Shown: positions 18,855-31,052 of the stretch, piece by piece
Position numbering within the stretch: position 1 is the stretch's first letter
Layout: every line of letters starts with the position of its first letter
Assembly: GCA_025991245.1 (NCBI GenBank)
Contig: BQMJ01000061.1
Span: forward strand, 62,001-126,000
DNA: 64,000 nucleotides
Origin: Galdieria partita
Taxonomy: Eukaryota; Rhodophyta; Bangiophyceae; Galdieriales; Galdieriaceae
Direction: 5' to 3'
Made by a program: the position numbers and the translations under genes
The notes under the pieces: model-generated
The model's input: the letters and a program-made list of their open reading frames with translations, nothing else
What the model was told of the DNA's origin: nothing
Database searches by the model: none

Positions 18855-21800
18855 ATGAGTTACTCAATTGCGGCAACTTGTCATGTTGGATATTTCAAAA
18901 AAGATGAAATAGTAACTTGTCAACTTGTAACAATGCTGCCTCTTGTCGAGTATAAGCCATCCAGAGTTGTCATGAAAGAATGTCCCAATTTTCATTCTTC
19001 CCAATTGGACAAAAAGAACGTGTGCGCAACCTTCTCTATGGAAGCAGAGACTTTTGCTACTACTAAAAGTACTCTGTCAACACCTCCTTGTTTGATCGCA
19101 AACGAAGAAAAGTCAACTTTTCAGAATACTTCAGGTTCTACATCGACGAATGACGCTTTCAACTTTGAGGTTTCTGACTCTTTAAGAGAGGGTATCTTTA
19201 ACTTTCTTCTAGAGAACTCTCCAATAGAAGCTGCAAACTTTGAATATAGAACCAACCCTAGTTTTCTTGAGCTTCTGAACAAGGTGAATGATAACTGTAG
19301 AAAGTTGTTGCTAGAAAAGTTCAAGTTTATCAACTTGAGTCTCCCAATGACTCGTTCTTCAGTTCTACGTGATCATCTTGAATCTGATATTACTAAATAT
19401 CCTCCCACTTTGTTTGAATTTGTTGCCATATGCTCTTTGGAAACGGATATTGTTGAACTCGGTGAAGTTATCGAACAACTTCCAAGTTCAATTACTAGCA
19501 ATATACTCTTTCTTCAAGTTGATGATACTGACAGTGATTCAATACTTGAATTGTTATCTTTTCTATTTCGAAAAGGCCATGGTTCCTCATTTCTATATAT
19601 TGATTTGGACATGTTTGACTTGTCCAAGACTTGGACTATGTTGGTCAATAATTTTCGTTGTATTTCAACTCTCAAGTCATTGGCCATAGCGTGTAAAAGA
19701 ATATCCAATGCACAACTATTGAGACTATTGAAAATCTTGAAGAAATCACTTCAAAGTTGTTATGCTATTTTGGATGCGCAATGGACTGAGCCTCATTTTT
19801 CCGATATTTTAGATTTTCTTCAGAGAAGACGAATATCTTTGAAAGCTTCCTTTGATTGTGTGAGTCTACAAATATCGCCTACCAGTGATGTTCCCTTTGA
19901 GCCTCTTTGGATGACTGATGAGACTCGTCTTGTTCTAAATAACCGAAAGATTGATTCAAATGGATTGAAATATCTAAGTGAAGCATTGAAAGAGAATGAT
20001 ACATTGGCTACATTGGATATTAACGACAATAATATTACATCTGAAGGTGCCCAATATCTAAGTGAAGCATTGAAAGAGAATAATACATTGACTCGATTGG
20101 ATATTTCTTGGAATACTATTACATCTGAAGGTGCCAAATATCTAAGTGAAGCATTGAAAGAGAATGATACATTGACTAGATTGAATCTTCACAACAATAA
20201 GATTACATCTGAAGTTGTCCAATATCTAAGTGAAGCATTGAAAGAAAATCATACATTAGCTAAATTGGATATTTCCAGAAATAAGATTACATCTGAAGGT
20301 GCCAAGTGTCTAAGTGAAGCATTGAAAGAGAATCAAACATTGACTGAATTATATATTGATGTGAATAATATTACATCTGAAGGTGCCAAATATCTAAGTG
20401 AAGCATTGAAAGAGAATCATACATTGGCAATATTGGATATTGGTGAAAATAATATTACATCTGAAGGTGCCGAATATCTAAGTGAAGCATTGAAAGTGAA
20501 TGATACATTGACTTCATTGAATATTGCCAAAAATAAGATTGCATCTGAAGGTGCCAAATATCTAAGTGAAGCATTGAAAGAGAATCATACATTAACTAGA
20601 TTGAATATTAACAACAATAATATTACATCTGAAGGCGCGCAATATCTAAGTGAAGCATTGAAAGAGAATCAATCATTGACTGAATTGTATATTGATGTGA
20701 ATAATATTACATCTGAAGGTGCCAAATATCTAAATGAAGCATTGAAAGAGAATCATACATTGGCAATATTGGATATTGGTGAAAATAATATTACATCTGA
20801 AGGTGCCGAATATCTAAGTGAAGCATTGAAAGTGAATGATACATTGACTTCATTGAATATTGCCAAAAATAAGATTGCATCTGAAGGTGCCAAATATCTA
20901 AGTGAAGCATTGAAGGAGAATCATACATTAACTAGATTGAATATTAACAACAATAATATTACTTCTGAAGGTGCCGAATATCTAAGTGAAGCATTGAAAG
21001 AGAATCGATCATTGACTGAATTGTATATTGATGTGAATAATATTACATCTGAAGGTGCCGAATATCTAAGTGAAGCATTGAAGGAGAATCATACATTGGC
21101 AATATTGGATATTTCCAGAAATAAGATTACATCTGAAGGTGCCAAGTGTCTAAGTGAAGCATTGAAAGTGAATGATACATTGACTGAATTGAATATTCGC
21201 AGCAATAATATTACGTCTCAAGGTGCCAAATATCTAAGTGAAGCATTGAAAGTGAATGATACATTGACTAGATTGAATATTATCAGCAATAATATTACAT
21301 CTGAAGGTGCCCAATATCTAAGTGAAGCATTGAAAGAGAATGATACATTGGCTAAATTGTATATTGCGTGGAATAATATTAGATCCAAAGGTGCCCAATA
21401 TCTAAGTGAAGCTTTAAAAGAGAATGATACATTGACTCTATTGGGTATTGCTGGAAATAATATTGCATCTGAAGGTGCCGAATATCTAAGTGAAGCACTG
21501 AAAGAGAATCATAAATTGACTGACTTGGGTATTGCCGTAAATAATATTACATCTGAAGGTGAAATATTTTATTCTCAAATCGAACAGTACTTGAAGCGCA
21601 ATCGATCTGAGTTGAATACCAAAAAATCGAATGCTTCCAATATTTACAAAAGTCTAGATCAATCCACTTTGGAAACCAATACAACAACACAGCATCTTCT
21701 TGCATCATCGAAATATGCTTCCTGCTTAAACCAAAGTTATTTACAATATAAGAATACTGTTTTGAAGGAGATGAATTTATTGTTTATTTTATTTATGCAA

Positions 21801-22592
21801 CATCGACGACTTGAACAACAAGACTCAAATTCTCATATCTCTATTTATCCACCTTTTGAAATGATGACCTATTTCATAACAAATACTTCCAACTCAGTGG
21901 ACATTCGAACGCAACCAAAATATTTTGAAACTGAAGATTATGTTTGTTCTATTTGTTGCTCTATTTGTACTGATCCTTGTTGTTCAGAGAATTGTAGTCA
22001 TGTTTTTTGCAAAGTTTGTATCGAAGCTCGGACTGAATCATGTTGTCCGGAATGTCGAAAAGTTTGTAATCATTGGAAAGTGTCACCGCGTTCCGAAGAT
22101 GGTATTTTGAAGTTACGTCTTCAATGTCCTCATTTATGTGGATGGCAAGGAGCTTTGATAGACTATGAAAGGAATCATAAAGGGCAATGTCCCAATGAAA
22201 TGGGTAAATGCAGCTCATGCCATTTAGTACTGAAGAGATCCGAATTTGTTGGTTCACATTGTGGAAATTGTAATTATCATCTTGTTTGCTGTGATTATTG
22301 TCATTGTGATATTCCATCGACGATGCTTTGTGCACACAAGGCCCACGAGTGTGCATTCGCACCTGTAGTATGCGATGCATGTCACAGTTTCTTTTCTACA
22401 TGGGATTCATGGAAAGTTCATATTGAGAAAGACTGCGATAAAGTATTTGAATACTGCCGCTATCATGAGTTTGGTTGCCAAGTGTATTTAGAGCGAGGTG
22501 ATTTGAAGAAACATGAAACTGAAGCCACTGCATATCACCTTGATTTGTTGGAAGAATTTCTTCGAAAGACAAGAACAGGAGTCAAGTTTTAG
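18855..22592 (+). CDS. LRR-RING-TRAF zinc finger protein C (19 LRRs)
   Basis: About 1245 residues from ATG 18855, with the full leader (MSYSIAATCHVGYFKKDEIV…). N-terminal region to about residue 370, 19 LRRs, RING near 1030, then TRAF-type fingers. Its RING differs from all siblings: the stretch between the sixth and seventh metal ligands is short (EARTESCCPEC) where the others have a longer insert (EAWTESICPRGPRCPTC). The finger region carries DIPSTMLCAHKAHECAFAPVVC, a variant shared only with gene E. The 3' flank (actttggagtaaaaatattt) matches gene G, not A or B, and leads directly into a USP39 copy. The 19-repeat array is close in order to that of gene E. Confidence 0.88.
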   Translation: MSYSIAATCHVGYFKKDEIVTCQLVTMLPLVEYKPSRVVMKECPNFHSSQLDKKNVCATFSMEAETFATTKSTLSTPPCLIANEEKSTFQNTSGSTSTNDAFNFEVSDSLREGIFNFLLENSPIEAANFEYRTNPSFLELLNKVNDNCRKLLLEKFKFINLSLPMTRSSVLRDHLESDITKYPPTLFEFVAICSLETDIVELGEVIEQLPSSITSNILFLQVDDTDSDSILELLSFLFRKGHGSSFLYIDLDMFDLSKTWTMLVNNFRCISTLKSLAIACKRISNAQLLRLLKILKKSLQSCYAILDAQWTEPHFSDILDFLQRRRISLKASFDCVSLQISPTSDVPFEPLWMTDETRLVLNNRKIDSNGLKYLSEALKENDTLATLDINDNNITSEGAQYLSEALKENNTLTRLDISWNTITSEGAKYLSEALKENDTLTRLNLHNNKITSEVVQYLSEALKENHTLAKLDISRNKITSEGAKCLSEALKENQTLTELYIDVNNITSEGAKYLSEALKENHTLAILDIGENNITSEGAEYLSEALKVNDTLTSLNIAKNKIASEGAKYLSEALKENHTLTRLNINNNNITSEGAQYLSEALKENQSLTELYIDVNNITSEGAKYLNEALKENHTLAILDIGENNITSEGAEYLSEALKVNDTLTSLNIAKNKIASEGAKYLSEALKENHTLTRLNINNNNITSEGAEYLSEALKENRSLTELYIDVNNITSEGAEYLSEALKENHTLAILDISRNKITSEGAKCLSEALKVNDTLTELNIRSNNITSQGAKYLSEALKVNDTLTRLNIISNNITSEGAQYLSEALKENDTLAKLYIAWNNIRSKGAQYLSEALKENDTLTLLGIAGNNIASEGAEYLSEALKENHKLTDLGIAVNNITSEGEIFYSQIEQYLKRNRSELNTKKSNASNIYKSLDQSTLETNTTTQHLLASSKYASCLNQSYLQYKNTVLKEMNLLFILFMQHRRLEQQDSNSHISIYPPFEMMTYFITNTSNSVDIRTQPKYFETEDYVCSICCSICTDPCCSENCSHVFCKVCIEARTESCCPECRKVCNHWKVSPRSEDGILKLRLQCPHLCGWQGALIDYERNHKGQCPNEMGKCSSCHLVLKRSEFVGSHCGNCNYHLVCCDYCHCDIPSTMLCAHKAHECAFAPVVCDACHSFFSTWDSWKVHIEKDCDKVFEYCRYHEFGCQVYLERGDLKKHETEATAYHLDLLEEFLRKTRTGVKF
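19968..21563 (+). repeat. 84-bp coding tandem repeat, 19 units (gene C)
   Basis: Unit starts run from 19968 to 21480 in eighteen exact 84-base steps. A four-to-five-unit sub-block (ILDIGENN, SLNIAKNK, RLNINNNN, ELYIDVNN) occurs two to three times in a row, showing internal duplication. Several units have AAG in place of AAT (N to K) at the loop. Confidence 0.95.
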
Positions 22593-22673
22593 ACTTTGGA
22601 GTAAAAATATTTAAATTGGTTTCGTCTTAAGTTTTTATTGGCATCTGACTATCAAACAATAGATGTCTCGCTT

Positions 22674-23759
22674 TTATTTTCTTTCATAAAACAAAATATA
22701 AGCCTCTGATAGCGACACCAATTGTGGAATGGCTTCCTTTACTTGCAAATCCTGAATGAGTCACTCTTGTTGATATAAAATCTTCCTATGATGAATGCAA
22801 TTCCTTACTTGTATTTCAAACCAACTATCGGATGCTTTATGTCGTACGTGACACCGATAAGAACCTCCGTTGGGCTCACCATCATGAACAACTACCGCTG
22901 TCAAGTCATACACAATCCCATCACTCTCTATACAAGCGACATGGTCAGAGTGAATCACCACATATGATTTTATCTTCATACCTGTACGAAGCGGCGTCGA
23001 TAAATACTCTGCCATATTCCAATCTCGAATAGGAAAATGAACGATCGAAATATTCTTTTCCCACACAAAATTGCTTCTAACTTGATGCTTCACACTTGCT
23101 TCTTTCTCTACCCTTTCTCTCTACTTACTTGACAAATCTCTTCATCACTAAAATCAAACAATACGGTAGCTTGTGCAGACGATATCTGTGAAAATGACCG
23201 GTTTGCACATCATGATGCAGTTCTTGTTGCACAAAACGGTTCAACAATGCAGATAATGAAACCTAATCATAGTATAGTTGTACATCCATTGGTTCTGTCT
23301 TCACAAGTACCTGTGGTATCCTATTTCTTTCTAAAGAATCCTTAAACAATGGCATGGGAGGTAGTTCTAAACTAAGAAATAGAAATTTCGATCTTTTGTT
23401 ATCCTTTTTGGTTACTAGACAATGCATGTCAATAGGGAGCGCTCGATGATGAATCACAACAGGATTTCTCACATTGTCGACTATTTCTTTCATCGGCTTG
23501 AAAAGTTTCTATTTCCAATTCTCCTTGAAAAGTATCGCCAATCAACGACTTGTGACCTTTTCAAATGTAAATACAAATGATATCATTTCTCCTTGTCGCA
23601 ACTCTCTATTACCTAGTCTAGTCAAGTCTTCTTGTAATGCATGCAAAAACCAAGCAAGAAATTCTACCGGATTGCCCTATTCCATATAAGCTTTATGCAT
23701 TTGCATCCACATAAGCAACTTGCTTGTTGTAAAATCTGAAATTTTCTCTTGCTTCTTTT
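22674..23759 (-). pseudogene. 5'-truncated USP39/SAD1 copy
   Basis: A copy of the 3' half of the USP39 gene that lies whole at 50906-52927, about 99% identical (about eleven differences noted over nearly 1.2 kb including the flank). It keeps the C-terminal exons, including the segments WEKNISIVHFPIRDW and VVVHDGEPNGGSYRCHVRH. It breaks off inside the exon corresponding to 51956-52000. The zinc-finger UBP domain and the first half of the USP-like domain are gone. To its right comes the T-rich repeat tract. The break marks the edge of the segmental duplication. It is unlikely to make a working protein. Confidence 0.88.
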
Positions 23760-26700
23760 ATATATCAAGAAAGATGAGATTTTATTAGTTCGAGGAAGCA
23801 TTTTACGTTTACTTTCACTTTGGTATAATCATTTTTGTCGCAAATTTTCTGGTGTATTTTGATAATGGCCAGGAGACTTTTCTTTAGGGCTTCTTTTTGC
23901 TTAGTTTTGTATTTGAGGTATATTGCGAGATTACTTAACGTATAAAAAGTTTTTAGATTTTACTTATAATTAAAAATTGTCCTTTTTCATCGAAGCATTT
24001 CTCTGTTTTATTTTGTTGACGTAAATTATTGAGTGGTTCGCTTGAATGGAACTTTTTTTGTTAAATTTATCCTTGTCACTTTAGTCTTTTATCGACCAAG
24101 GTGCACAGAAACGTTATTAAAGCTTTTTTAAAAAATTACCTTCATTGTTTTCTATTAAAGCCGTAGTCATTGTGTGAAAGAATTTTTTTTGATTTCCTAT
24201 AGTGAATGAATATTCCTTTATGCATTCTGGTAATATCTTTCTATGGTATGCGATCTTTATATATACATCAGACCTTAATAAAACCTAGTAAACTTAATAG
24301 GACAATGTCCATTGCCCTATGCCAGACCATTCACATTTGAAGATTCGTTACTTTCTTAGTCATCTTAATTATTAGAAAAAGAAAATGAATTGGTTTTATC
24401 AAGACCTTTACTTTTGCTTTTGGTCTCGTAAAACTAATTAATTCTCAAAATGTACTGCTTATTGTGCCAGCGATCAAATGGCTTGTCGCGTGAGCTATTT
24501 TGCTTATGCTTTTACTTGTCGTTTATTACGGAAAAACCTGAAAATTTAGGAAAAATTTTAAGATGCTATTTTTATTTTAAAGGCCTTTTGAGTAGAGGAA
24601 TTTCTCTGTTGCTTTGCAGTAATTCGAAATTTTGAGCGTTTTAGAAATTGTGAGCATGTTTCTTGAATGGTTGCTTTTTTGTTGTTATTAGCATCATTGC
24701 CTTCTTTCTTGATTGACCCAATGGCACAGTAAATTAATGGATTTTTTCATATTATGATATTTTGCTTTATGTGCTTTTTTTTTGCCGAATCGATTTGGCG
24801 AAAGATCCTTTTAATTTCACATATTGAATGAACTTACCTTCGATTACCCTGTCGATGTCTTCCTAAAGTATTTGAACTTTTAGATAAACTTAAAACAGTA
24901 GCAAAGCTTAATAAAACCGTATGAAACCTAGTAGTACCTCAATAACGAAAATATGCTTATTATTTTCAGCTACGCCATACCTACTTTTTCAATTTATTGC
25001 ATTTTAGCAGTCTCAGATGAAAGGTGCAGAGTAACGTTTTTATGTCGATTTTCTTATTTCTGCTTTTTGTTAAAGAATATTTGTGTATTATTTTTATTTT
25101 TAATGCTTGCTGTGCTACTGACCAAGTGAGGTTTCCTGTAAGCTACATTTTGCTTAAGTGTTTATTCGTATTGGAAACTGAAATTCTTTTTTTAAATTCC
25201 TCTGTTAGTTGAAATCCTTAGTGGAGATCACAATTTTCTGCTTTTTTTGGTATTATCTTGGGATTTTAAGTGGTTCGTTTAAATGGTACCCTTTTGGTTG
25301 ACGTTTAGTCCGCCATCTTCGTTCTCGATAGTCAGAGTTGTGCTGTAAATTGATAGATTTTGTCTTTTTCTTCGCAATTTTTTATTTTTTATTTTGTTAT
25401 TATTGAAGCCTTCTGCAATTGATCAAAATTCTATTTGCTTTCTTCTGGTACCTAAATAACCCTTGTACCGTTCTGCCCGTATTTCGCATATTACTTGAAC
25501 TTTGATATGAATATGCTAATTCAACAAAGATTATACTATATATTAGCCGTAACGAAGCTTTCGACAGAAAGTAACAGCTAGTTACAACATTATTATTTTC
25601 GATTCTTTCTATTAACATTTTTGTTATTACTGTTGCGACGACTTGCTCCTGTGTCTCTTTGAACCTGAGACTAGAGCGATCTGTCACTATGTAACGTTTT
25701 TTCTCTTTGCTTTGTGCTATCTTCGTTGTTGTTTTCAAGGATATCCCTTCTATTTACTACATTTCCTTAAATGAGAAAAAAAAAAGGTCTTTTCCTCTGT
25801 ATTTCAATGTGACATTAGTTACTGAATTCTTTTGTACCAAAAGTATTGTATCTTTTCTCTGTGAGCAGATTGCTGTAACGTCTTCTATTTCGCTTCACAT
25901 GTTGGACATTACCTGCCGCCTGAGAACAGCTTGAAGGCTTTCACGATGTAAAGAACAATCAGCACATGGAAATTCTTCAATATCTTCTCAATTTTTTTCT
26001 CTGAATGCTTATTTTATATTTTTTCCTTGCAGAACTGGTATCTTTTTTGTCCCTTGAATAAACACTAGAAAAAGGTGTTGGCTTAATAATGCAAAAATTG
26101 CTATTCTCCTCTGATACTTGGCACAAATTTCTCTTCGAATTTTTGCAACGCCAATGTAATGAAACTGGGACTAAAATCAAACTTTTTTCTTTTTCTTTAT
26201 TGTTGCTCTAAAATTTTGTAAATTATTGAATTTTTTACGTAATAGTAATATAGTATCCTGCAAATTTCTTTTTTCATACAGGTTTGTATGCCTACTACGT
26301 GATAGCATAATGAAATTTTTTTATTGCCTTTTTTATTACGATAGTTTTTCTCTTTTGTGCACACATAATAATACGATTTTAATTTGGCTTGTTTCGAAAC
26401 CTATGTATGGGTCTTTTGACCAAGACCTTGTTGCTTGAGTATTGCCTATCATTTTGTATAGCAAAATTTTAAGGATTGTTGTGTTGTCACTTTGTTCTAT
26501 TCTACGTTGCTGTGTTAGTGAAATTTTAATCATTTCGTAATAGAATTTTGGCTTTCTGAGAATCGAGAAATACTGCTCGTCTCATTCTGTGACTAGACCA
26601 TTCTACAACTTGAAATATAGTGTCGGAGTACATATTTAGCAAAAAGTAAACAATGCTCTTATTCTTTTTGGATTCTCAAAAGCAAAACTTTGTGTTTTGG

Positions 26701-29700
26701 TAAACTTTTTGAGCAGCCTTTTATCTATTCTCAACAATGTCAAACTCCTAATCAATTTGTTGGTTTTTCATGTCTGTACTCTTATGCCTTACACTTTTGT
26801 TCTATTGTTATTTTATAAGAATGACTGAATTAGAAGATTCAATCGTCATTTAGGCTCTTTGTTCACATTTTAAAAAGTTGACTTCTTTGCTCCTTCTTCT
26901 TCTAGTACTAGTGTCTGTTTCGCTTTTTTGTTTTCTGTCTTATAACCCTTGAACATGTAATGAAGCTTTCCTTGTTTCTATTTCAGCTATATACCAAAAT
27001 GTTCGAGGTGAGAATATATTGATTTTTCTATATGCAGATTTGTTCTGCTTTTCTTTTTACTAAATTTCGCATTATTACCCACTATTTACCTTTGAGAACA
27101 ACTAGAAATATTGATGCCATAAAGGACAAATGATGTATTGATGAAATTCTTAAATTTTTTTACTAGAGTCGACATCCCTAAATTCTTACTTTTCTATGGA
27201 CTCTAGTTGAAGCGATATTTTTATCGATCTTCTTGAAACGTAGGCAATTTTAGAAGAGACAGTTAAATATTTTTATTTTAGAACACACGACTTTCTTTCC
27301 TTTTTCGAGGTTGTATGTGTTTTTCTCGATTCAATAAATCGTCGTAAGAGAATGTTGTAGATCATGAAAGTAAGTGGTTTAGACTGATTCCCTTTCTTGT
27401 GAAATTGTTCTAACATTCTTGTAGATTTTTGAAATTTAACCCAGTTTGCCGTAAGTGACAAAGTGATCGTTCCTCGGAAATATTTTAAAGTCTACCCTAC
27501 AATTGTATTTGCGTTGCATGAAAAGGATATCCAGTTGTTCCATTTCCTTCAATTCTTATTCAAATTTTTAATTTTTCGTGCTGAGCAATTTGGTCATGAA
27601 TCCATATATTGCGAGATCTAAATCTTGTAATTTTTACAGCTGACTCATCGTTTGGTTTGTTTCACCAAAGTAGTTTTTGATACACTGACAAGCGACAGTG
27701 ATTTGAAGTTGATTCTTGTATCCCTTTGTTGCTATCTCGTGTTTTCTTTTAACAGGCACTTCTTAGTAAAAATATTTTTTGCCTTCTTATGGTAACTGGA
27801 CACACAGTGTTCCATTATTTGTTTATCGCATTATATTTTACTTGAACTGTAGTTTTCATACTCATAATGAAGACAAAGCAAGCCACACTTTTACCAAGAA
27901 AAGCTTTCACCTCAAATAAACCAAGTTAACAACGACGCCATACAGGTTCAATACTGGCAACTACTCTATTGGTATTATGTGCTTCATGTCAGTTCGACTA
28001 TGCATTGAACGACAACTAGTAGAAAAAAATATTCAGTAGCGAGTTTTCTCTATGGTTTTGTTGCATTTTTCGTTCTTGCTCTTTAGGTTCAGTCTGTTGT
28101 TTTTTGGTTTTCTCCTTAAAAATATAAAATTTTGAATATCTCAATGAGAGATATGTACTAAGTTGCTTTTGGACTGGGAATATGAAAGATTTTTATGTGA
28201 GCAGATTCGTTGTACTCTTTTATTGACTTAGTTCCGCAGTATAGACTATTGTCCCACCCCTGAGAACAATTAGATGTATTGATCTTATAAAGAACAAGTT
28301 GTGCATGGAATTCTTTTATTTTTTTTCAATAGTTTCTGTTTCTCTAAAGGATTTTATTTTGTATGGTCTCTTTTTAAAGCCCGTATTTTTATCTTTACTT
28401 TAATAAACCCTTGAATAAAAGTTGCTGATCTCTAATAAAACAAGAATCTTCTATTGTCCTCTGCACACGACATGCAGTTTCCACCATTTCATTACGTTTT
28501 CCTTCAGTCAATGTAGTGAAGATGAAACCGAAAAGTTCTATCCTTTTTCTATTGTTTGCTGTTGCTTTAGATTTCGATAGTATTGAATTTCTTTTTACGA
28601 ATTACTGACACACTGATTTTTCCTGTGTGTTTCTTTATACAAGTTTCTTTTGATACTGCATGGAAACGATAACGAGATCAAATCTTGCAATTGTTTATTA
28701 AGATCTTTTAGCATCTTCGGTGCACACATAATAAGCTACAAAATTTGGATTGTTTCAAAGTTTATGTCTGGTCCGTTTGATTGCAACCGTTCTGTTTGAA
28801 TTTTACCTTATCAGAGTCGTTTCTGATAGCTGATTGATATCATAAATTAATATCCTGTTTCGTTCACCTTTTTCTTTTCTAGATTGCTTTTTTATTGAAA
28901 GCTTGTTCATTTTTTCTAAGACATTTTTTTTGCTTTCTTATAACAAATATAAACAACTTGTTTTGTTCTGTAAGTATCTCAATATACTAATAGAACTGCA
29001 ATTCTGGTACATGTATTACTTGAAAAGAAAGCAACACATATGTCATGAGAAAGCCTTCAACAAATAAGTAACCATGACGCATAAACGTTCTACTATTTCT
29101 TTGGTTGTTTCTAGTATCATTTGCTCACGTCTAGTGGGACTATACTCTGAGCTTATGTTATTGGACATGACCAAGTAGCGTTTTTCTTCCTTGGCTCGGT
29201 TGTATTTTCATCCTTTTTCAATCAGAACTAACCGGTTTCTCTTGCTTTTTGACTCGAAACCAAATTTTTTTCGAGGTTTTTACTTGGCTTATGTAATGAA
29301 CTGTTTCGATGCTGGCAGTATCATAAATTTTTTGACCATACTTACTGTGCCCTTCTTTTTACTCTTCTTTTTGCACGATCATTTAATGTTCACCTCCTGA
29401 GAACAATTAAAAACACTTATGTGTAATAAAAGAAGAATAATACATGAAAGTTCTTTAAGCTTTTCTCTTGATTCCACTTCTTTAAATTCGTTCTTTTCCT
29501 ATCGACTATTTTTACAGTCCATATTTATATCGTTGGTTTAATAAACATAAAATTTTTAGAAAAGCTGTTAACCTTACTTGCGTAACAAGACACGATTTTT
29601 CTTCTCCTCTGCAAAAAGATATGTGTTTGGCCCAAAATGCAGTCAATTGTCGTAAAACGATATAATGGAGCATACTTTGACTACTTTATTTCAATTCTAT

Positions 29701-30740
29701 TGTTTGTGACCAAAATTTTGATATTTTAAGTACTTCCAACTCTAGTTATAGGTGAGAAGTGTAGTTGCTCTTTGTATCCTCCTATAAACTTCCTAGAGAG
29801 CAACCATGTCAGATTGATTCTTCAGATAATTCTGCAAAGTAGTTACTGAAATACTCATTGGTTTGGCTACAGATTCAGGAATAGAATTTTGATACTACTT
29901 GTTAGAAAACTTGCATTTTTTTTCAGAATATCTAAGTTATCGCTACGATGCGGCATTTACAGTAAATTCAAGTTTCATGATTCTAATAGCGTTTTGTTGA
30001 TGGATGATAGCGGTTCTCGTTGAATCAGGACAACTGTTGACCAATTGTCTTTTGATAAATTAATTGGTACTTTTTCTGTTTTCCTTAAAGTACTTGATGA
30101 TAATGGCTTCTGCATTGCCAGCCCTGATTTGTCTTGGAAATATTTGCTGTTTATTAGTGCACTTTGTTATATTCTTGAATTCTTTAGACATGATTTGAAC
30201 AACTTGCTGGATTACTTTTATCGTAGAATTGAAAAGGTTGTGTTTGGTAATATAGTCAATGAAAGTACAATTTTAGTTCACCCACCTTATTTTGCATATT
30301 GCACAGTTCGCATATATCGATATGATGCATTTCTTTCTTTTATGCTATTGTATTTTTTCTGTGAGTTTTCAAAAACACAAATTTTTCATTTTTTCTCATG
30401 CTGTTGCCTATTTGAATCTTGATTGACTCTATATGTTCGTCACATTATTTTGGTATGATGTTGCAACTCGGTTACTACTCTTTTTATTCAAGGCTTTTCT
30501 ATACCACTAGAAAATATTCCAATTCTGCACGTTGTTCTGTCATCTTATTTCTCGTTTTCTTGTCTTCTTTCTTATATTGATAATAGTTTTGCTGAATATT
30601 TGATGGATTGGGCATTTTGTCTTGGTTGTTGCATTAAAATTTTTAATTCTTCACCTTTATTCCTGTATAATGACCGCAACAACAATTCTTCTCTTTTGTT
30701 CTCAAGTGATCTTTTGAATTTGTGATTGCGCAAGTTTATA
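23760..30740. repeat. T-rich, gene-free tract of old diverged tandem repeats
   Basis: About 7 kb with strong T excess on the plus strand and no credible gene. Related segments recur at regular distance. 'cttgaatgg'-type segments are at 24041, 24662 and 25278 (about 620 apart); 'cttaataaaacc' is at 24273 and 24906; 'cctgagaacaa' followed by related sequence is at 25919, 27091, 28259 and 29396 (1172, 1168 and 1137 apart); 'gtgcacacataataa' is at 26357 and 28720 (twice 1.18 kb). The array therefore has a basic unit near 0.62 kb and a higher-order period near 1.16 kb, heavily diverged. Its nature is unknown: centromere-like satellite, a decayed non-coding element, or other structural DNA. Confidence 0.7.
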
Positions 30741-30752
30741 TTCTTCCATAAC

Positions 30753-31052
30753 ATGGAAAATATAAGAGTTGGTAAGTATCAAAACTTTTTTTTGAACCAA
30801 CGAGTTCTTTGATTCACAGCTTCTCAATGCAGTATGTGAGCTGGTTAAATCAAAAAGAAAAGTTGACGATGTTTTGGAAGTCTTCGCGACTCATATAATT
30901 GAATATATAGTGGGCAAGGATGTCTCCTTGGTAGTCTATGTGGAAATTGTGTTCAAAGAAATGTCGCAAGTACAGGGAATACGAGAAAGAAGTAGGCTCC
31001 ATTTCATCGTATTCATGAATATCAGCTATCGGCGTTTCTAACTATATTCAAC
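30753..31052 (+). CDS. Possible two-exon gene remnant (low confidence)
   Basis: A short first exon (ATG 30753, MENIRV) with a good GTAAGT donor at 30772 could join an acceptor at about 30832. A frame of about 70 codons then follows (VCELVKSKRKVDDVLEVFATH…) and ends soon after. The helical composition looks protein-like and contrasts with the T-rich tract to the left, but I do not recognise it. It could be a fragment or chance. Confidence 0.22.

Noticed and set aside
30045-30422. 125-codon frame within the T-rich tract
   Set aside because: Phe/Leu/Tyr-rich composition is what T-rich DNA gives by chance; no motif, no splice context.
23760-30740. T-rich tract as an old virus copy or LTR element
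   Set aside because: No polymerase, integrase, capsid or terminal repeats could be seen in any frame; only non-coding tandem repeats are supported.
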